Positions 40,984 through 49,713 of a DNA stretch of 64,000 bases are shown here, one piece after another. The DNA is from an uncultured Lachnospiraceae bacterium (GTDB taxonomy: Bacteria > Bacillota > Clostridia > Lachnospirales > Lachnospiraceae). The stretch's first letter is position 1. Each line of letters starts with the position of its first letter. The stretch is from assembly GCA_944380605.1 (NCBI GenBank), contig CALWIA010000027.1, forward strand, positions 186,001 to 250,000, given 5' to 3'. A program made the translations under genes and the position numbers. The notes under the pieces are model-generated. The model made no database searches. It saw only the letters and a list, made by a program, of their open reading frames with translations, and was not told the DNA's origin.

Positions 40984-42118
40984 TATGAGCCGGCGGTTCC
41001 ATACCAGGGTCATTACCAACATCATCTACAGCACGGTTCTGGCCTGCCTGGTGGAGATTTTTCTGGTTACCAATCTGTCCATGCTGGGCCGCTACGCGGC
41101 GGAAAATGCCGAAGAAGGCACCGGCGGATTTCTGGCGGTTTTCTACCAGCCCGGCACCCTGGTGGTGCTGCTTTACGTACTGGCGGGCATCGCTGTATTC
41201 GCGGTCACGTTTCTGCTGCTGCAGAGCCGTTCCATGAACTACATTACGCGGATTTCCGCCGCCATGCAGAACATTTCCGAGGGTGACCTGAATACCACGG
41301 TAGAAGTGGTGGGAGACGACGAATTTTCTTCCATGGCTGCCAATTTAAACAAGATGGTGGAAGAAATCCGGGAACTGATGGACCGGGAACGGGAATCCGA
41401 ACGGACGAAAAATGAGCTGATCACCAATGTGGCCCACGATCTGCGGACCCCGCTGACCTCCATTATCGGATATCTGGAACTGCTGTCCGGACCGGTGTCT
41501 CTGGACCCGGAGATGCAGAAAAAATACATCCATATTACATATACCAAAGCCAAACGTCTGCAGAAGCTGATCGAGGACCTGTTCGGCTTTACCAAGCTGA
41601 ATTACGGGAAAATTTCCATGCGGGTGGGCAAAGTGGACATCGTCAAGCTGTTAAGCCAGCTGCTGGAGGAATTTTATCCCAATTTCATGGAAAAACATCT
41701 GGCGTATGAACTGCAGAGCAATGTACCGGCCAAGGTGATTCAGGCCGACGGCAATCTGCTGGCGCGGCTGTTTGACAATCTGATCAACAACGCCATCAAA
41801 TACGGCGCGGAAGGCAAACGGGTGCTGGTGAAGGTACAAGCCACCGATACGGTGGTGACGGTTTCTGTCACCAACTACGGCTATGTGATTCCCAAGGAAG
41901 AACTGCCGCTGCTGTTTGAAAAGTTCTACCGGGTGGAGCAGTCCCGTTCCACCAATACCGGCGGAACCGGCCTGGGTCTGGCCATCGCCAAGAACATCGT
42001 GGACATGCACGGAGGGACCATTGGCGTCACCAGCGATTTGAACGGGACGGTGTTTACCGTAAAACTGAAAGTGGACTTCGATATCAACAAAGAGAATTTC
42101 GGAGGCCTGGGAGAATAA
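40973..42118 (+). CDS. Sensor histidine kinase (VanS-like)
   Basis: 381 residues. Two membrane helices (about 14-36 and 62-84) enclose a short ~25-residue outer loop, so it probably senses within or near the membrane. A HAMP region (about 86-135) leads to HisKA with His155 in NVAHDLRTPLTS and a HATPase_c domain with NNAIKYG, a G-box around GGTGLGLAIAKNIV, and an F-box FEKFYRVEQSRS. The start is taken as TTG 40973, which has GGGTAGGA about 7 nt upstream; ATG 40985 is the alternative, although it is far from any ribosome site. It overlaps the response regulator and lies 3 nt before the next gene. Intramembrane-type kinases like this often pair with ABC exporters in peptide or envelope stress. 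Confidence 0.93.
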   Translation: MKNDMSRRFHTRVITNIIYSTVLACLVEIFLVTNLSMLGRYAAENAEEGTGGFLAVFYQPGTLVVLLYVLAGIAVFAVTFLLLQSRSMNYITRISAAMQNISEGDLNTTVEVVGDDEFSSMAANLNKMVEEIRELMDRERESERTKNELITNVAHDLRTPLTSIIGYLELLSGPVSLDPEMQKKYIHITYTKAKRLQKLIEDLFGFTKLNYGKISMRVGKVDIVKLLSQLLEEFYPNFMEKHLAYELQSNVPAKVIQADGNLLARLFDNLINNAIKYGAEGKRVLVKVQATDTVVTVSVTNYGYVIPKEELPLLFEKFYRVEQSRSTNTGGTGLGLAIAKNIVDMHGGTIGVTSDLNGTVFTVKLKVDFDINKENFGGLGE

Positions 42119-42121
42119 TAT

Positions 42122-44584
42122 ATGAATAGAAAGAAGCATCTGCTTATAGGGCCGCTGGTATTTCTGCTGGCCCTTTCTGCCGTTTTTCTGATCCGGACCG
42201 GTGTGTCGGCCGCTTCGGAGTACGAGGCGGAAGACCTGTTCCGGGAAAACGGCATGGCCATGGACGTCACCTACGGATATGACGGAAACGCTAAAGGCGG
42301 CCGGTATATTCCGGTGGACGTGCTGCTGTCCAATGACGGAGAGAAGGATTTTTCCGGAGAGGTGCAGATCCTCACCATGGAATCGGACTACGAGATCTAC
42401 CGCTATGACTATCCGGTAGAGGTTCCCGCCGGTTCCGATGGAGACCTGCATGTGTATATCCCCCTGGGAAACCGGGCGGACCAGATGTTTGTGACGCTGC
42501 TGGACCAGGAAAAAGAGAGCCTGGGCCATAAGCGGGTAAAGCTGAATTTCAGTCTGGACGTTCCGGAACTGTTTATCGGCGTTTTAAGCGATACGCCGGA
42601 AAAACTGGAGTCCTGGGATGGCGTGGGCGTGGACTACAGCATGCTGCGGACCCGGACGGTGAATTTTGATACGGATACCTTCCCTTCCGACGAGATGGGA
42701 CTGGATATGATCGACGTGCTGCTGATCAGCAACTACCGGATCCGGGATCTGTCGGAAGAGCAGAGCCGGGTGCTGGTGGACTGGGTCCGCCGGGGAGGCA
42801 CCATGATTCTGGGGACCGGCATGCGGGTGGACGACACCCTGGGCCGGTTTGCGCCGGAACTGCTGGAAGAATCCTACGAAGCGCCCCAGGTGCGGACGGT
42901 TTCCTTCGGCATGCAGTACGCTTCCGACAACCCATCCGACGCGGAACTGGAAGTGCCCTGCGTGGACTTTGCCCTGTCGGGAGGCAATATCCTTATGTCC
43001 GACGAGGAACGGACGCTGCTGGCGTCGGTGACCTATTCCCAGGGAACCATTGCCGTGGCGGCTTTTGACTTTACAGATATCGAAGCCTTCTGCCGCACAT
43101 CGCCGGCCTTTCTGGATGATCTTCTGACGGCGGTGCTGGGAGAGGAAACCATCAGCAGCCTGGCGGAGGCGGCCTACAGCGGCAACTCCGACGCCTACTG
43201 GTCCATCCGCAGTATGATCAACACCGGCAATGTCCGCCGCCTTCCCTCGCTGGGATTTTACGTGCTGGAAATCGTGATTTACGTGCTGCTGGCGGGCCTG
43301 GTGCTGTACGTGTTCCTGCGGCAGCGGGAGCTGACCGGGCTGTACCGCTCCGGTGTCGCGGCGCTGTCGCTGCTGTTTACGGCCATTATCTATTTCATGG
43401 GGAGCCAGACCCGGTTCACCGATACGTTTTACACCTATGCCCGTTTTCTGGAAACGGCCTGGGACTCGGTGAGCGAGACCACCTATATGAATATGCGGGC
43501 GCCCTACAACCAGCCGTACCGGTCGTATCTGGCGGCGGAGTATTCGGTAAAGCCGGTGACCCGCAGCTACTATGACGAAAATGGAACCCTGCCCCGGTTT
43601 ACCGGCGAAGAAGAGTACCGGATTGCCATTGACCATCGGGAGGACAAGACGGTGATTTCCGCCCAGAAGGTGCCGGCCTTCGATTCCCGGTATTTTGAAC
43701 TGAGCCGGGTCACGGACAATGAGGCACAGGAAGGGTTTTACGGGGAGATTGAAATTGACCGGGGCACCATCCGGGGCACGGTGATCAACCAGTTTGGACA
43801 GGATATGGAAAACTGCGCGGTGCTCTTTTATGACAAAGTGATTTTCCTCGGGGATATGAAGGCGGGCGAGAGCCGGACGCTGGATGGGCTGGAGGCGCTG
43901 GAATATCCCAGAAACCATTCGTATCCGGTGGCGTCCTGGATATCGGGAGAAGCGGGATTTGAGACGTCGGATATCAGCGACGAAGCCTATCTGGACGCGG
44001 TGGAAAAAACCAATCTGCTGGTGTTTTATCTGGACCATTATATGCCGGCCTACTCGCCCAACGCGAAAGTAGTAGGCGTCAGCGCTGCGGAAACCGACGG
44101 CGAGCAGATTTTCCTGCAGACGGACATGGCGGATGGCCGGACGGTGGCGGCCTCCAGAATAACGGTGTATTCCAGCGACGACCAGGTGGTGTACCGGCCG
44201 GCGCTGCTGCAGCAGCCGGCGGTGCTGGAAGGCGACTACGATTACCGCTCCAATTCCCTGTTCGGCGTGGAACCGGTGACGCTGGAATACGCCCTGGGCA
44301 ACGACGTGCGGATCGAACGGCTGGATCTGGACTACGTTTCTGACGAATTTACGGGATCCGGCAGCGGACTGGTTTCCTTTACCGGCAGCCTGTATTTTTA
44401 CAATCACAGCACCGGCCGGTTTGACCTTATGGACCTGGTAAAAACCAGCTACGACGCCGCGGAACTGGCGCCGTATCTGTCGCCGGGCAACACCCTGACG
44501 GTGAAATATGTGTACGAGAACATGAGCGGCTACAGCTGGGATGTGCTGCTTCCGATGCTGAACATTGTAGGGAGGGAATTCTGA
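42122..44584 (+). CDS. Large envelope protein with a GATase-like domain, membrane helices and an outer C-terminal region; function unknown
   Basis: 820 residues. A signal anchor (about 5-28) precedes an extracytoplasmic beta-rich region (35-155: GGRYIPVDVLLSNDGEKDF...). A Rossmann-like segment follows around 190-250, MIDVLLISNYRIRDLSEEQSRVLVDWVRRGGTMILGTG. This is the pattern of glutamine-amidotransferase-like folds seen in membrane proteins next to ABC exporters; no catalytic Cys is evident. Two helices lie at about 375-400 and 409-431 (YVLEIVIYVLLAGLVLYVFL, ALSLLFTAIIYFMG), and residues ~432-820 form a second beta-rich region. The ATG is 3 nt after the kinase stop, and its stop TGA overlaps the ABC ATPase ATG by one base. 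It is probably the extracytoplasmic partner of the ABC transporter. I do not recognise a named family. Confidence 0.72.
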   Translation: MNRKKHLLIGPLVFLLALSAVFLIRTGVSAASEYEAEDLFRENGMAMDVTYGYDGNAKGGRYIPVDVLLSNDGEKDFSGEVQILTMESDYEIYRYDYPVEVPAGSDGDLHVYIPLGNRADQMFVTLLDQEKESLGHKRVKLNFSLDVPELFIGVLSDTPEKLESWDGVGVDYSMLRTRTVNFDTDTFPSDEMGLDMIDVLLISNYRIRDLSEEQSRVLVDWVRRGGTMILGTGMRVDDTLGRFAPELLEESYEAPQVRTVSFGMQYASDNPSDAELEVPCVDFALSGGNILMSDEERTLLASVTYSQGTIAVAAFDFTDIEAFCRTSPAFLDDLLTAVLGEETISSLAEAAYSGNSDAYWSIRSMINTGNVRRLPSLGFYVLEIVIYVLLAGLVLYVFLRQRELTGLYRSGVAALSLLFTAIIYFMGSQTRFTDTFYTYARFLETAWDSVSETTYMNMRAPYNQPYRSYLAAEYSVKPVTRSYYDENGTLPRFTGEEEYRIAIDHREDKTVISAQKVPAFDSRYFELSRVTDNEAQEGFYGEIEIDRGTIRGTVINQFGQDMENCAVLFYDKVIFLGDMKAGESRTLDGLEALEYPRNHSYPVASWISGEAGFETSDISDEAYLDAVEKTNLLVFYLDHYMPAYSPNAKVVGVSAAETDGEQIFLQTDMADGRTVAASRITVYSSDDQVVYRPALLQQPAVLEGDYDYRSNSLFGVEPVTLEYALGNDVRIERLDLDYVSDEFTGSGSGLVSFTGSLYFYNHSTGRFDLMDLVKTSYDAAELAPYLSPGNTLTVKYVYENMSGYSWDVLLPMLNIVGREF

Positions 44585-45546
44585 TGCTGAAGATCGAACA
44601 TGTCAGAAAAATGTTCGGCAGGTCGGCGGCGCTGGACGGACTGGACATGGAGGTGCCCAAAGGGGCGCTTTACGGATTCGTAGGACCCAACGGCGCCGGC
44701 AAAACCACCACCATACGGATCCTGACGGGGCTTTTGCTGCCGGATGAAGGCAGGGTGCTGGTGGACGGGGCGGATGTGGTGAAAGATCCCGGAAAAGTCC
44801 GGGAGACCATCGGCTATGTGCCGGATTCTTTCGGCGTTTACGACAACCTGAAGGTGCGGGAATATATGGAGTTTTTTGCCTCCTGCTACGGTCTGGACGG
44901 CCTGGTGGCCCGAAAGCGCTGCGGGATGCTGTTGGGCCAGGTGGGCCTGGAAGAAAAGGCGGATTTTTACGTGGACGGGCTGTCCCGGGGCATGAAGCAG
45001 CGGCTTTCCCTGGCCAGAGCCATGATTCACGATCCGGAGATCCTGATTATGGACGAGCCGACGGCGGGGCTGGACCCCAGAACCCGGTACGAATTCCGGG
45101 AGATTCTGCTGGATTTGAAGGAGCAGGGGCGCACCGTGCTGATCAGTTCCCACATTCTGCCGGAATTGGCGGAGATCTGCACGGACATCGGCATTCTGGA
45201 CCAGGGCCGTCTGGTGCTGGAAGGCAGCATGGAAGACATTCTGGCCAAGATCAACGTCCGCAGCCCCCTGGCGATTTCTGTCAGCGGCGGGCGGGACACG
45301 GCGCTGCGGATTCTGCGCAGCCACCCCTGTGTAGAGACCATAACCATACGGCAGGACGACATTGTGGTAAACTTCAGCGGAGACCGGCAGGATGAGGCCA
45401 TGCTGCTGCAGCAGCTGGTGGACGCGGAAGTCATGGTGTACGGCTTCGTGCGGGAGAGAAGCAATCTGGAATCGGTGTTTATGCAGATTACGGAACATGA
45501 AGAGGAAAGGATGGTGCTGGTGCATGAAAGTGAATCCGGTTTATAA
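44584..45546 (+). CDS. ABC transporter ATP-binding protein
   Basis: 320 residues. A single nucleotide-binding domain: Walker A GPNGAGKTT (34-42), Q-loop region, signature LSRGMKQRLSLARAM (about 133, with R for the usual G), Walker B ILIMDEPTAGLDP (about 155-165) and a switch His in LISSHILPELAEI. The C-terminal ~90 residues (ISVSGGRDTALRILRSHPCVETI...) form the small accessory domain common in drug/bacteriocin-type and Gld-like exporters. It drives the permease encoded next, with which it overlaps by 23 nt. The start ATGA overlap with the preceding gene implies translational coupling. Confidence 0.95.
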   Translation: MLKIEHVRKMFGRSAALDGLDMEVPKGALYGFVGPNGAGKTTTIRILTGLLLPDEGRVLVDGADVVKDPGKVRETIGYVPDSFGVYDNLKVREYMEFFASCYGLDGLVARKRCGMLLGQVGLEEKADFYVDGLSRGMKQRLSLARAMIHDPEILIMDEPTAGLDPRTRYEFREILLDLKEQGRTVLISSHILPELAEICTDIGILDQGRLVLEGSMEDILAKINVRSPLAISVSGGRDTALRILRSHPCVETITIRQDDIVVNFSGDRQDEAMLLQQLVDAEVMVYGFVRERSNLESVFMQITEHEEERMVLVHESESGL

Positions 45547-46450
45547 GCAGGAAACCCGGGCCAGCGCCCGTTCCTTCCGTCTTCCGCTGGTAATTCTGGT
45601 CTTCAACAGCGTGCTGGCGGCGGTGGCGCTTCTGGATATGTATTCCATGATCGCCAGGGTGCGCCTGACGGCGGAGATCCAGTATTCCAGTTTTTTAAGC
45701 CTCTATGTCTTTGTGGCGGTGGTGGAATTTGTGCTTCTGCTGCTTCTGATTCCCGCGCTGACGGCAGGAAGCATCAGCGGAGAGCGGGAAAAAGGCACGC
45801 TGGAGCTTCTGCTCACCACCCGGATGTCGGCGGCGGATATTGTCATCGGGAAACTGTCCGCCAGTCTTTCTACGGTGTTCCTGCTGATTGTGTCCAGCTT
45901 TCCCATGCTGGCGCTGGTGTTTATCTATGGAGGCGTGACTATACCGGAAGTGGGATTTCTGCTGGTGAGCTACGCCGTTACAGCGCTGCTTCTGGGTTCT
46001 GTGGGCATCTGCTGCTCCGCCTGGTTCAGCCGCACCACCTTCGCCACTGTGGCCAGCTACTGCGTCATGGGAACTCTGGTGCTGGGCACCATGGGAATCA
46101 ACCAGTTTGTATATCTGCTGATGCGGGCGGCGGCGGGGACGGCGCCGGAAAATACCGGGGCCTGGCTGTATCTGCTGCTGCTGAACCCGGCTTCCACGTT
46201 TAAACAGGTGATCGACGCCCAGATGGGAGGCAGCTTTCCGGTTCCGGAGATGCTGGCCTGGGCCCAGCGCCCGCCCCATGGACTGATTACGGAACACTGG
46301 ATGCTGTTCGGCGTGCTGGCGCAGATGCTTTTGTCAGCGGCGCTGATACGGGCCGCCATATACCGGCTGGACCCGGGAGGAGGGCAGCGGAGAAAGCGCG
46401 CCAAAGCGGAACGGAAGCAGAGACCGGCAGGAAAGAAAGGAGACAGGTAA
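45524..46450 (+). CDS. ABC-2-type (GldF/NatB-like) transporter permease
   Basis: 308 residues with six hydrophobic segments. The segment TAGSISGEREKGTLELLLTTRMSAADIVIGKL between helices 2 and 3 is the coupling-helix motif of ABC-2 permeases (E+GT.E.LL..P/R). The start ATG 45524 lies inside the end of the ATPase gene; an upstream reading in the same frame has no membrane character and is out of context. The tail is strongly basic (GGGQRRKRAKAERKQRPAGKKGDR). The substrate is unknown; with the ATPase it should form an exporter or a membrane-remodelling complex. The next gene starts one base after its stop. Confidence 0.9.
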   Translation: MKVNPVYKQETRASARSFRLPLVILVFNSVLAAVALLDMYSMIARVRLTAEIQYSSFLSLYVFVAVVEFVLLLLLIPALTAGSISGEREKGTLELLLTTRMSAADIVIGKLSASLSTVFLLIVSSFPMLALVFIYGGVTIPEVGFLLVSYAVTALLLGSVGICCSAWFSRTTFATVASYCVMGTLVLGTMGINQFVYLLMRAAAGTAPENTGAWLYLLLLNPASTFKQVIDAQMGGSFPVPEMLAWAQRPPHGLITEHWMLFGVLAQMLLSAALIRAAIYRLDPGGGQRRKRAKAERKQRPAGKKGDR

Positions 46451-46451
46451 G

Positions 46452-47693
46452 ATGGGAATTATCAAAGCGGCCGCCCAGGCGGTGGGCGGAACTCTGGCGG
46501 ATCAGTGGCTGGAGGTTGTGGAAGCGGACGATATGGGGGATCAGACGGTGTTCACGGAAGGAGTGAAAATCCGCAGAGGCTCCAACACCAAGGGGACGGA
46601 TTCGGTGGTGTCCGACGGTTCGGTGATCCACGTCTGCCCCGGCCAGTTCATGATGCTGATGGACGGCGGAAAAGTGGTGGATTATACGGCGGAAGAGGGG
46701 TATTATACCGTGGATGACTCTTCTTCGCCGTCGCTGTTCAACGGCCAGTTCGGAGAGGTGTTAAAGGACGCTTTTGACCGGATCCGCTTCGGCGGAGAGA
46801 CGCCGAAAGCGCAGCGGGTTTTCTACATCAACCTGCAGGAGATCAAAGGCATCCGGTTCGGCACCCGGACGCCGGTGAACTATTTTGACGCGTTTTACAA
46901 CGCGGAGCTGTTTCTGCGTGCCCACGGCACCTACTCCATCAAGATCACGGATCCGCTGAAATTTTACCGGGAAGTGATTCCCAAAAACAGCAGCCACGTG
47001 GAAATCGGCGAAATCAACGAACAGTATCTCAACGAATTTCTGGAAGCGTTCCAGGCGGCGGTCAACCAGATGTCCGCCGACGGCATCCGGATTTCCTTCG
47101 CGGCTTCCAAGAGCCGGGAACTGAGCCAGTATATGGCGGATATTCTGGATGAGGGATGGAAACAGACCCGGGGCATGGAAATCCAGGCGGTGGGCCTGGC
47201 CAGCCTCTCGTACGACGAGGAGTCCCAGAAGCTGATCCATCTGCGCAATCAGGGCGCCATGCTGGCGGATCCCGCCATTCGGGAAGGCTATGTGCAGGGT
47301 TCTGTGGCCCGCGGCCTGGAAGCGGCCGGCTCCAACGCCCAGGGTTCCATGGCCGGCTTTATGGGCATGGGAATGGGCATGGGCGCCGCGGGGAACTTTA
47401 TGGGCGCCGCCTCCGCCGCCAATCTGAACCAGATGCAGATGAACCAGGCGCAGAGAAATCAGGCCCAGGCAAATCCGGCACAGACGCAGCCCTCCGGCGG
47501 GCAGGCGGCAGGAACGCAGCCGTCGGGAACGGTGCCGGCAGGCAGCTGGGTATGCGCCTGCGGCCAGGTGAACGCCGGCAAGTTCTGCAGCGAATGCGGG
47601 CGTCCGGCGCCTGCGGCGGGCAGCTGGGTGTGCGCCTGCGGCCAGGTGAACACCGGCAAATTCTGTACGGAATGCGGAAAACCGAAGCCGTAA
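46452..47693 (+). CDS. SPFH/virion-core-like protein (YdjI-like) with two C-terminal zinc ribbons
   Basis: 413 residues. The first ~290 residues follow the YdjI-type SPFH pattern: MGIIKAAAQAVGGTLADQWLEVVEADDMG, VIHVCPGQFMMLMDGGKVVDY, YFINLQEIKGI-like strands (here FYINLQEIKGIRFGT) and AHGTYSIKITDPLKFY. A Gly/Met/Gln-rich linker (about 300-350) leads to two near-identical zinc ribbons, each SWVCACGQVN.GKFC.ECG, with four Cys apiece. In B. subtilis the homologous YdjI works with YdjG/YdjH and PspA at the membrane; the next two genes here look like those partners. ATG 46452 is one base after the permease stop. No PspA gene is present. Confidence 0.87.
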   Translation: MGIIKAAAQAVGGTLADQWLEVVEADDMGDQTVFTEGVKIRRGSNTKGTDSVVSDGSVIHVCPGQFMMLMDGGKVVDYTAEEGYYTVDDSSSPSLFNGQFGEVLKDAFDRIRFGGETPKAQRVFYINLQEIKGIRFGTRTPVNYFDAFYNAELFLRAHGTYSIKITDPLKFYREVIPKNSSHVEIGEINEQYLNEFLEAFQAAVNQMSADGIRISFAASKSRELSQYMADILDEGWKQTRGMEIQAVGLASLSYDEESQKLIHLRNQGAMLADPAIREGYVQGSVARGLEAAGSNAQGSMAGFMGMGMGMGAAGNFMGAASAANLNQMQMNQAQRNQAQANPAQTQPSGGQAAGTQPSGTVPAGSWVCACGQVNAGKFCSECGRPAPAAGSWVCACGQVNTGKFCTECGKPKP

Positions 47694-47759
47694 GGGCCGC
47701 CGGGCCCGTCGGCCGGAGAAACTTGCCGCAGGCAGCTGCGGACGGATAAGGAGGCGCGT

Positions 47760-48839
47760 ATGGCGGAAGCAATGACCTGGAAATGCCCGAACTGCGGGGG
47801 AGGGCTGATCTTTGACCCGGAAACCCAGAAATTTCACTGCCAATACTGCCTGTCGGATTTTGATCGGGAAGAGCTGGAGACCCCGGAGCCGGATGACAGC
47901 CCCGGAGAGCCGGAGATGGACGGCAGGACCGAAGATCCAATGGCGGACGGCGGCGCGGAAGAGCCGGAGGCGGCGGTCTATCTCTGCCCCAGCTGCGGGG
48001 CGGAGCTGGTCACCGACGGCACGACGGCGGCAGCATTCTGTTTTTACTGCCACAACCCGGTGATTCTGCAGGGGCGCCTGGAAGGCGCGTACCGGCCGGA
48101 TTATGTGATTCCTTTTACCGTCCGGAAGGAATGGGCCCGGCAGATTTTCCTGGACTGGCTGCAGAAAAAGCGGTTTGTGCCCAAGTCCTTTTACGACGAA
48201 AAACAGCTGGAAACCATGACCGGGGTCTATTTCCCCTACTGGCTGTACAGCTGCCGGGCCGACGGAACCCTGGAGGCGGAGGGGACGAAGCTGCGGGTCT
48301 GGACGACGGGAAATCTGCGGTATACGGAGACCAGCCGCTATCAGGTGAGCCGGAAGGGGCAGATGCAGGTGGAGCACGTGCCCAGAAACGCGCTGAAAAA
48401 GGCGGACCGCAGACTGGCGGAGGGCGTGATGCCGTACCGCACGGAGAAAATGCAGCCGTTTTCCATGGAGTACCTGTCCGGATTCTACGCGGAGAAATGG
48501 GATATGGGACGGGAGCAGTTTGAACCGGAGGTGGAAGCGGAAGTCCGCGCCTTCGCGGCGGATCAGCTGAAGGAAAGCGTCTCCGGATACCATTCGCTGA
48601 AGACCATAACGGAATCGGTGCAGCTTTCCGATCCGCAATGGAGCTACGCGCTGCTGCCGGTGTGGACCCTTACATACAAGGACAAAAAGACGGGAACCAT
48701 TTACTATTTTGCCTGCAATGGGCAGACAGGAAAGGTGTGCGGAAGGCTGCCGCTGGATCGGAAAAAACTGGGGCTGTTTTTCCTGGAGATTTTTCTGCCG
48801 GTGGCCGCGTTTCTGCTGCTTGCGGGGTATCTGATATGA
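47760..48839 (+). CDS. TFIIB-type zinc-ribbon membrane protein (YdjG-like)
   Basis: 359 residues. Two zinc ribbons at the N-terminus: WKCPNCGGGLIFDPETQKFHCQYC (about 8-30) and YLCPSCGAELVTDGTTAAAFCFYC (about 74-97). The middle is a conserved region with YRPDYVIPFTVRKEWARQIFLDWL, VYFPYWLYSC and HVPRNALKKADRRL. A single C-terminal membrane helix (FFLEIFLPVAAFLLLAGYLI) ends the protein, so it faces the cytoplasm while anchored. The architecture matches the zinc-ribbon member of the YdjGHI group. It follows the SPFH gene by 66 nt behind AAGGAGG and its stop overlaps the TPM gene start (ATGA). DNA binding is not implied by the ribbon alone. Confidence 0.83.
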   Translation: MAEAMTWKCPNCGGGLIFDPETQKFHCQYCLSDFDREELETPEPDDSPGEPEMDGRTEDPMADGGAEEPEAAVYLCPSCGAELVTDGTTAAAFCFYCHNPVILQGRLEGAYRPDYVIPFTVRKEWARQIFLDWLQKKRFVPKSFYDEKQLETMTGVYFPYWLYSCRADGTLEAEGTKLRVWTTGNLRYTETSRYQVSRKGQMQVEHVPRNALKKADRRLAEGVMPYRTEKMQPFSMEYLSGFYAEKWDMGREQFEPEVEAEVRAFAADQLKESVSGYHSLKTITESVQLSDPQWSYALLPVWTLTYKDKKTGTIYYFACNGQTGKVCGRLPLDRKKLGLFFLEIFLPVAAFLLLAGYLI

Positions 48840-49705
48840 GAAAAAGGAAAACGAGCCTGCCGGTCCTGGTGCTTTTGCTGCTTCTTTCTGCTTTCACGGC
48901 CTGGGGGGCGGAAGGCGGAAGCGAAGACCGGCGGGTCTGGGACATGGCCGGCGTGCTGGACGAGGCGGAGGAAGCGCGGCTGGAAGAACGGATTGCTCGC
49001 AGCCGCGAAGAACTGCAGCTGGATATGGCGGTGGTCACCGCCGATGATACGGAAGGCAGAAGCGGACAGGACTTCGCCGACCGCTTTTATGAAGACGCCG
49101 GTTTGGGCTGGAAGGACAGTTCCGACGGGATCTTGTTTCTTCTGGATATGGAACACCGGGAAATGGTGCTGTCTACCAGCGGCCGGGCCATGCGGATTTT
49201 TACCGACGCGCGGCTGGACGCGATGCTGGATCGCATGTATGAAGGCGCGGCGGCAGGCGATTATGCCGCCAGCGCGGAAGCGTTTCTGGATGGGGCGGAA
49301 GACTACGCCAGGCAGGGGATTCCTGCCGGCCAGTACAATTACGAGGAAGAGACCGGGGCCATCAGCCGGTACCGGAGTCTGCGCTGGTACGAGGTACTGC
49401 TTGCCCTGGCGGCGGCAGCCTTTGCCGCCGGTACCTCCTGTATGTCGGTGCGGCGGCAGTATGCCATGGAGCCGGACCAGCGCCAGGTAAACGCCTTAAA
49501 CCTGTCGTATCAGGCGTCCTGCGGGTTTGCCTATGACACCCGGCAGGACCGGCTGCTGAACAAATCGGTGGCCAGCGTGATCCTTCCCCGCAGCAGGCCT
49601 TCCGGCTCCGGCCCCCGCAGAAGCGGCGGCGCTTCCTCGCGGAGAAGTACGGTGCACCGCTCCTCCGGCGGCAGAAGGCACGGCGGCAGAAGCCGGCGCT
49701 TTTAA
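48836..49705 (+). CDS. TPM-domain membrane protein (YdjH-like)
   Basis: 289 residues. A signal peptide (LPVLVLLLLLSAFTAWGAEG) is followed by a TPM domain (about 33-165): VWDMAGVLDEAEEARLEERIARSREELQLDMAVVT, FADRFYEDAGLGWKDSSDGILFLLDMEHREMVLSTSGRA. A membrane helix (about 183-201, EVLLALAAAAFAAGTSCM) leads to a cytoplasmic or exposed tail ending in an Arg/Ser/Gly-rich run (SGSGPRRSGGASSRRST...GRRHGGRSRRF). TPM proteins of this sort are known as partners of zinc-ribbon and SPFH proteins in envelope complexes. Its ATG overlaps the upstream stop by 4 nt. It is the last gene of the operon and ends 8 bp before the convergent feoB stop, with no hairpin in between. Confidence 0.88.
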   Translation: MRKRKTSLPVLVLLLLLSAFTAWGAEGGSEDRRVWDMAGVLDEAEEARLEERIARSREELQLDMAVVTADDTEGRSGQDFADRFYEDAGLGWKDSSDGILFLLDMEHREMVLSTSGRAMRIFTDARLDAMLDRMYEGAAAGDYAASAEAFLDGAEDYARQGIPAGQYNYEEETGAISRYRSLRWYEVLLALAAAAFAAGTSCMSVRRQYAMEPDQRQVNALNLSYQASCGFAYDTRQDRLLNKSVASVILPRSRPSGSGPRRSGGASSRRSTVHRSSGGRRHGGRSRRF

Positions 49706-49713
49706 ACAACCGG

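Noticed and set aside
40279-42118. Vancomycin-resistance operon
   Set aside because: VanR/VanS-like similarity only; no ligase, dehydrogenase or dipeptidase genes follow.
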